Assembly: GCF_029227915.1 (NCBI RefSeq)
Contig: NC_079882.1
Span: 620,001-684,000, forward strand
From: Hydractinia symbiolongicarpus
Taxonomy: Eukaryota > Cnidaria > Hydrozoa > Anthoathecata > Hydractiniidae
Reading direction: 5' to 3'
DNA length: 64,000 bases
In this document: positions 62,921 through 64,000 of the stretch, in pieces
How positions within the stretch are numbered: the first letter of the stretch is position 1
How the letters are laid out: each line of letters opens with the position of its first letter
The notes under the pieces: model-generated
The model's input: the letters and a program-made list of their open reading frames with translations, nothing else
Told to the model about the DNA's origin: nothing
Database searches by the model: none
Program-made: the position numbers and the translations under genes

Positions 62921-64000
62921 TTAAAAGCGATACAACCTAGTAATACCGGAAAGATATCACTAAATACATGTTGGTGCGAATATGTGACTCATCCGCCGCA
63001 ACTCAAACGGATTGATACTGTTAGAAAGTCAATGAAATGTAGTTTGTGAAACTGTCTCTATTTCTTGAGCGCGGGATAACGGCTAGGATTGGTCCCACAG
63101 TAAAAAATGACTTATTTATATAAGTTTATAAATGAAGCGCTATCACAGCGCCCAGTGTAATCGCTGAGTTGCGGCAATCATGTCAAATTAAGAAGAATGT
63201 TATTTCTTGGAGTCCAATTGTCTCAGCTTCTCATTTATAAGGTCCCAGTCCAAAATCAGTTCAATTAAGTCCCACAGTCAATCGTTTCACTGTTAAAAGC
63301 GATACAACCTAGTAATACCGGAAAGATATCACTAAATACATGTTGGTGCGAATATGTGACTCATTCGCCGCAACTCAAACGGATTGATACTGTTAGAAAG
63401 TCAATGAAATGTAGTTTGTGAAACTGTCTCTATTTCTTCAGCGCGGGATAACGGCTAGGATTGGTCCCACAGTAAAAAATGACTTATTTTCTAAGTTTAT
63501 AAATGAAGCGCTATCACAGCGCCCAGTGTAATCGCTGAGTTCCGGCAATCATTTCAAATTAAGAAGAATGTTTTTTCTTGGAGTCCAATTGTCTCACTTT
63601 CACATTTATAAGGTCACAGCCCAAAATCAGTTCAATTAAGTCCCACAGTCAATCGTTTCACTGTTAAACGCGATACAACCTAGTAATACCGGAAAGATAT
63701 CACTAAATACATGTTGGTGCGAATATGTGACTCATCCGCCGCAACTCAAACGGATTGATACTGTTAGAACGTCAATGAAATGTAGTTTGTGAAACTGTCT
63801 CTATTTCTTCAGCGCGGGATAACGGCTAGGATTGGTCCCACAGTAAAAAATGACTTATTTTCTAAGTTTATAATTGAAGCGCTATCACAGCGCCCAGTGT
63901 AATCGCTGAGTTTCGGCAATCATGTCAAATTAAGAAGAATGTTTTTTCTTGGAGTCCAATTGTCTCACTTTCACATTTATAAGGTCACAGCCCAAAATCA
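62921..64000 (-). repeat. Simple monomeric tandem of one distinct class
   Basis: Units 62921-63292, 63293-63663 and the partial 63664-64000 are all of one type. They share ggtgcgaatatgtgactcat, cgccgcaactc, tgtagtttgtgaaactgtctc, a taagtttata stretch and gaagcgctatcacagcgccc. Period is one monomer (371-372 bp) and no higher-order order is visible. The class does not occur elsewhere in the window. The array continues past the window edge. Confidence 0.85.

Larger units (their letters stand above)
13148..64000 (-). repeat. Satellite array, right arm, inverted orientation
   Basis: From 13150 onward every monomer is the reverse complement of the left-arm monomer. I found no further orientation change. 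Unit ends (the g of cactg before ttaa) fall every 371-374 bp: 13477, 13849, 14222 and so on to 63663. This gives a 330-bp partial, 135 units (one of them 254 bp) and a 337-bp partial at the window end. No gene, transposon or simple-sequence tract interrupts it. The array clearly continues beyond the window. Confidence 0.97.

Noticed and set aside
1-64000. CRISPR array or bacterial repeat system
   Set aside because: Repeats are about 373 bp with no short repeat-spacer pattern, no cas genes and no coding content.
1-64000. Ribosomal DNA spacer sub-repeats or LTR-derived tandem repeats
   Set aside because: No rRNA sequence, no tRNA-like primer binding site next to a polypurine tract, and no terminal inverted repeats of an element. 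The period is a simple head-to-tail monomer throughout.
13148-64000. Further inversions within the right arm
   Set aside because: Reading all unit ends from 13477 to 63663, the cactg/ttaa boundary and its variants stay in one orientation at 371-374 bp spacing, apart from the 254-bp unit at 42540-42793. No second flip was seen.

Overview
The whole 64 kb window is one AT-rich satellite DNA array. It is built only from a monomer of about 373 bp (371-374 bp), repeated about 173 times with almost no interruption. I see no protein-coding gene, RNA gene, transposon, CRISPR array or unique sequence. This points to eukaryotic constitutive heterochromatin, such as a pericentromeric or similar block. 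CpG is well preserved in the monomer core, which suggests a genome without heavy germline CpG methylation; an insect or other invertebrate would fit, but this is weak inference. I cannot name the species or match the monomer to a satellite family I know.

Layout. Bases 1-13147 hold 36 complete monomers and a 34-bp stub in one orientation (called + here). At 13147/13148 the array flips. From 13150 to the end all monomers lie in the opposite orientation: a 330-bp partial, 135 units and a 337-bp partial. The flip lies in an 8-bp palindrome (13144-13151) and joins two unrelated phases of the monomer. The sequence just after the flip is an inverted copy of 7458-9341, so the window contains a 1,884-bp inverted repeat with a spacer of about 3.8 kb.

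Higher-order structure. Monomers fall into recognisable variant classes (my own labels A, B, C and so on). In the + array the classes come in blocks that each begin with the pair A-B: ABCDE, ABFGHIE, ABFCJDE, ABFGHI, AB, AB, then KGHJI, then AB and a stub. The - array holds an inverted AIHGFDJX block, a 1,116-bp trimer duplication (16830-19061) and an 8-mer/7-mer/5-mer series (19062-26511). These are followed by a four-monomer phase, a very recent 4,846-bp 13-monomer tandem duplication (28855-38583), and a 20-25 kb zone of overlapping segmental copies at offsets of 1,117, 1,491, 7,457, 7,827 and about 8,078 bp. Near the right edge (from about 62921) the pattern becomes a simple tandem of one distinctive monomer type.

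How it works together. Nothing here is a gene system. The sequence records satellite turnover: unequal exchange in whole-monomer steps, within-monomer mosaicism, two kinds of out-of-register deletion, and one orientation reversal. Four independently recognisable breakpoints fall in the same 45-bp part of the monomer. A short dyad (AGCGCT, five-base loop, AGCGCT) is present in most monomers, and in two monomer classes it carries a matched change on both arms.
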